Shown: positions 61,393 to 64,000 of the stretch, one piece after another
How positions within the stretch are numbered: the first letter of the stretch is position 1
How the letters are laid out: each line of letters begins with the position of its first letter
Origin: Flexithrix dorotheae DSM 6795
GTDB taxonomy: Bacteria; Bacteroidota; Bacteroidia; Cytophagales; Flammeovirgaceae
Assembly: GCF_000379765.1 (NCBI RefSeq)
Contig: NZ_KB903442.1
Location: 1 to 64,000 of the forward strand
DNA: 64,000 bases
Direction: 5' to 3'
The notes under the pieces: model-generated
What the model saw: the letters and a program-made list of their open reading frames with translations, nothing else
Databases searched by the model: none
What the model was told of the DNA's origin: nothing
Position numbers and translations under genes: made by a program

Positions 61393-62837
61393 TTTCTCCA
61401 AGTCGGATTTCTGTTTCCCCCAAATTGATTAAGCAATTGTTCAAGTCTTTCATCCAGGTCTTGAGCAATGGGATAAATTTCAGGAAATTGTTGTTTGGCA
61501 AATTTTAAAAAAGAGCCATATCCCCAACCATAATCTACCCCACCAAGTAAATTATTCATTTGCGCTTTGTCCTTTTTCATATCATATAATTCATACAAAT
61601 CCCAAACACCATGGTAGGTCATATAACTATAATCTTTTGTCCTCAAACCAAAAATAGTAGGGGTTTGTACTGCATTTGGATCAATAAAATACTCATATAA
61701 AAATTCTTTCCTCCAGTCCGTTTGCTCTCCTTTTACCATTGGAAGAAAGGATTCTCCATGCATAGACGCTGGTTTTTCTGCATGAGCTAAATCTAAAATG
61801 GTTGGTCCTAAATCTATGTTCAGGATAAATTCATCATTCTGGCTGGCATTTTTAATCTGAGCAGGCCAGTGTACAAATGCCGGTACCCTGATACTTTCCT
61901 CATACATCACCCGCTTGTCAATCAGCCCGTGTTCACCAACCAAATAGCCATTATCGCTAAAGTATATGATCACCGTATTGTCGAGTTCGCCTAATTCTTC
62001 CAGGGTTTTGGCAATGTTGCCTACACTTTCATCTACACCCAACATGCATTCACTATACCGCTGGAAAAAACGGTTAAAATCACCATAATTCTGAATACTG
62101 TAATCCCGCTCTGCGCCATGCCAGCTTTTCCGTTGATTTTTTAACCATTCAGGTTTGCCTTTATAATTTTCAGGAGTATTTGCATAAGAGTCTGGTAAAG
62201 GAATTTCCAAATCCTGATAACGACCTTCATGCCGGGGAGCAGGGGAAAAATCTTCATGTACGGACTTGTGGGAAAGGTAGAGAAAATAAGGTTGTTCCGA
62301 ATCCTCATTTTCTTTAATATAGGCTACTGCCATGTCGGTAAGAATATCAGGCGTGTATCCTTCTTTTTGGATGCGCTCCCCATCAATATTCATCATAGGA
62401 TCGAAATAAGCGCCCTGACCTCTGAATGAAGCCCATAAATCAAAACCAGGCCGGGGCTTATCATTATCACCACCCATGTGCCATTTGCCTAAAAAGGCAG
62501 TTTTGTAACCCGATTTTTGTAATTCTTGAGGGAAAGTTGGTGTGCCTGTTGGAATAGGGGTATCATTATCCACCACGCCATGGGTATGCGGATATTGACC
62601 GGTAAGAATGGAGGCCCTGCTTGGTGAGCATAATGATGATGTAACAAATGCATTATTAAAATACAAGCTGTTTTTAGCCAATGCATCAATGTGTGGGGTT
62701 TCAATCCAGGGATGATCTAAAAAACTCAAAAAATCATACCGCTGATCATCTACCAGAATAAATATGATGTTTGGTTTTTCCTGTGCCTTTGTGGTAAAAG
62801 ATATAAATAGTAAAGTTAAAAAAAGAGGAATTCTCAC
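61389..62837 (-). CDS. S1-family sulfatase, N-acetylglucosamine-6-sulfatase-like
   Basis: 482 residues from GTG at 62837, directly before the signal peptide (MRIPLFLTLLFISFTTKAQ). Core motifs: FILVDDQRYDFLSF, TSSLCSPSRASILTG with Cys70 for formylglycine, GKWHMGG, IYFSDNGYLVGEHG, and a C-terminal LYELYDMKKDKAQMNNL. The DDQRYD form resembles the GlcNAc-6-sulfatase and heparan-type subgroup, but Bacteroidota members of it act on many algal sugars. First gene of the minus-strand sulfatase operon; the next gene's ATG overlaps its TGA stop. Confidence 0.92.
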   Translation of the reverse strand: MRIPLFLTLLFISFTTKAQEKPNIIFILVDDQRYDFLSFLDHPWIETPHIDALAKNSLYFNNAFVTSSLCSPSRASILTGQYPHTHGVVDNDTPIPTGTPTFPQELQKSGYKTAFLGKWHMGGDNDKPRPGFDLWASFRGQGAYFDPMMNIDGERIQKEGYTPDILTDMAVAYIKENEDSEQPYFLYLSHKSVHEDFSPAPRHEGRYQDLEIPLPDSYANTPENYKGKPEWLKNQRKSWHGAERDYSIQNYGDFNRFFQRYSECMLGVDESVGNIAKTLEELGELDNTVIIYFSDNGYLVGEHGLIDKRVMYEESIRVPAFVHWPAQIKNASQNDEFILNIDLGPTILDLAHAEKPASMHGESFLPMVKGEQTDWRKEFLYEYFIDPNAVQTPTIFGLRTKDYSYMTYHGVWDLYELYDMKKDKAQMNNLLGGVDYGWGYGSFLKFAKQQFPEIYPIAQDLDERLEQLLNQFGGNRNPTWRK

Positions 62838-63142
62838 GATAGTATATGTTTTTTTCGAAAAACTAAATTTAGTAATGATAAAAAAATAATATCCACTTTC
62901 TACTTGTTCTTTTTGCCCAATACTTGACTAGCCGTCCGCCTTTTTTTTCGTTGCGAAACGCTGCTATGCGACTCAAAAACAAATCGTCTTGTGTAAAAAT
63001 AACTGCGTATAAATTCAGATTTAATTTTTTTCACCATTACTTAGTCTGGCTGAAATTAATATGATTTCTTTTTTTAAGATAATTGTCCCTGACAAGGTGA
63101 TTATTCACCTCGCCAGGGATGTTTTGTAAAACACTTTTACAG
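62838..63142. other. Spacer between LamG protein and sulfatase operon
   Basis: 305 bp without a gene. It contains the terminator of the LamG gene (63087-63118) and presumably the promoter of the sulfatase operon. A GC-richer patch (about 62930-62990, GCCGTCCGCC, TTGCGAAACGCTGC) shows no clear structure. Confidence 0.4.
63087..63118 (-). terminator. Hairpin after the LamG/T9SS gene
   Basis: On the minus strand CCCTGGCGAGGTGA and TCACCTTGTCAGGG form a 14-bp stem (two G-U pairs) around a 4-base loop, 25 bp past the stop codon. Mismatches appear on the plus strand only, so it is oriented for the LamG transcript. The following T content is modest. Confidence 0.6.
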
Positions 63143-64000
63143 TTATTTGAAAATTACTTTTTTAACCGCTACACCCTCCTGGGTAATCGCCTGAATAAAA
63201 TAAGCTCCTTGAGGCAATTCATTAAGCAAAATTTTTCCATCGCTTTTTATATTCTTCACTTCTGCTCCAAGAATATCAATCACCTTTATGGTGGCTGGAG
63301 TGTTGGTTTCCACCGTCATTTCACCGTTAAAAGTTGGATTAGGATATATACTTAGTTTCAGATCAGTGATTTCAGTAGTATTCATTAATCCATTTTTAGC
63401 GACTCTGGCATTGCCTGAATTTTGATTATAAAGACTTTCCACCTCAGAAGCTGACAAACTCACATCATAAAATTTCACATCATCTAACACACCCCAGAAA
63501 TCTTTTAGGTTTCCACCGATGAACATGCTGGAGCTTCCAATTTGTGTATCGAAAGTGATGGTGTCGCTATCGTGGAGCTGACCGTTCTTATAAGCACTTA
63601 GGTTTAAACCATCATAAGTGACCACCAAGTGCATCCACACATCCTTTTCCCACGGGCTGCTTAAATCTACTTTATCGCCCCAGTTTTCACCTACTTTAAA
63701 AGATGGCCCTTGCTGTATGATGATAAAGTCATTGTAATGATGATTGCCATAGGCGAATAAATGCACCAGCTTGGCATCACTTCCCCAGTTATCCTGGAAA
63801 GGTTTTACCCATAATGCTACCGATCTTGGTGAATTACCTTCAGGATATCCAACAGGATTACCCAAATCAATTTCTCCATTGAAATCGAAGTAAGCTGCTT
63901 GTGAGCCTTCTTTGGCATCAGTGGTAAAAGTTACTGTTCCAGAGGCAGTTCCGTCTAAGCTGCCAATTTGGTCATTGTAATCTCCTTCAAAGTTCCACTG
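63143..64000 (-). CDS. LamG-domain protein with T9SS type A sorting domain, C-terminal part
   Basis: The frame is open to the window edge (first codon at 64000 in frame, CAG), so the start lies outside; 285 residues are visible. Residues about 1-195 form a concanavalin-A-like LamG domain (SVALWVKPFQDNWGSDAK, WMHLVVTYDGLNLSAYKNGQ, GVLDDVKFYDVSLSASEVES). The last 80 residues are a type IX sorting domain (LSIYPNPTFNGEMTVETN, LPQGAYFIQAIT, then VKKVIFK). It is a secreted or surface-anchored protein, probably carrying a catalytic or adhesive domain in the missing part. Its place upstream of the sulfatases suggests a role in the same glycan pathway. Confidence 0.85.
   Translation of the reverse strand, partial: QWNFEGDYNDQIGSLDGTASGTVTFTTDAKEGSQAAYFDFNGEIDLGNPVGYPEGNSPRSVALWVKPFQDNWGSDAKLVHLFAYGNHHYNDFIIIQQGPSFKVGENWGDKVDLSSPWEKDVWMHLVVTYDGLNLSAYKNGQLHDSDTITFDTQIGSSSMFIGGNLKDFWGVLDDVKFYDVSLSASEVESLYNQNSGNARVAKNGLMNTTEITDLKLSIYPNPTFNGEMTVETNTPATIKVIDILGAEVKNIKSDGKILLNELPQGAYFIQAITQEGVAVKKVIFK

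Overview
The window looks like chromosome from a marine-type Bacteroidota, most likely a Cytophagales relative. The evidence is the low GC content, SusC/SusD, FecR-type anti-sigma factors, type IX secretion (T9SS) C-terminal sorting domains, S1 sulfatases, CheB/CheR hybrid sensors, DUF4625 lipoproteins, and start sites without clear Shine-Dalgarno sequences. The species cannot be named from this sequence alone. No rRNA, tRNA or CRISPR was recognised.

Layout. 1-259 is the right end of an IS21-family element (istB tail plus terminal repeats). 423-4083 holds a Crp/Fnr regulator and a methyltransferase, both damaged at the 3' end, then a thioredoxin-reductase-like flavoprotein and an AraC regulator. 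4084-5251 is gene-poor and contains an IS6-type transposase relic. 5252-8842 is a metal-type operon: a TonB-dependent receptor followed by two DUF4625 lipoproteins (the first extremely His/Asp-rich), with a 7-1-7 Fur-family-like palindrome on its promoter. 9303-10596 is an esterase divergent from an HxlR regulator, with a palindrome between them. 10758-11060 is a graveyard of relics copied from genes that are intact elsewhere in the window (a LytTR regulator tail and a FecR start).

11480-29100 is a polysaccharide utilization locus (PUL). It encodes a T9SS-exported beta-helix/CBM6 protein, an ECF sigma factor, FecR, SusC with an STN domain, SusD, an FN3 surface lipoprotein, GH105, a BNR_4 propeller with a PL24/PL25-like lyase residue pattern, a GH67-like protein and a DUF1593/Sde182-like protein. 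A lyase plus GH105 fits a uronic-acid-containing glycan such as ulvan, glucuronan or a pectin-like polymer. 52812-64000 (minus strand) is a second catabolic block: an MGH1/GH63-like glycosidase, a sialate-O-acetylesterase-type enzyme, four S1 sulfatases and the C-terminal part of a LamG T9SS protein. Together the blocks suggest use of a sulfated, acetylated, uronic-acid-containing algal polysaccharide, although the two blocks may serve different substrates.

Between them lie several signalling and transport modules. 29342-36979 has two complementary sensors (CheB-CheR-PAS without a kinase, and CheR-PAS-histidine kinase without CheB) around a single-domain response regulator. 37681-43634 is an RND efflux system whose inner-membrane pump and outer-membrane channel share one reading frame. 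43710-45413 holds an AraC regulator and a short-chain dehydrogenase. 46036-52617 is a LytS/LytTR pair divergent from an ABC ATPase and an ABC-permease/M1-peptidase fusion.

The window is rich in decay: IS21 and IS6 remnants, LytTR, FecR, AraC and HigA relics, a dispersed 130-170 bp repeat, and a 129-bp nested inverted repeat inserted in the 5' end of a sulfatase gene.
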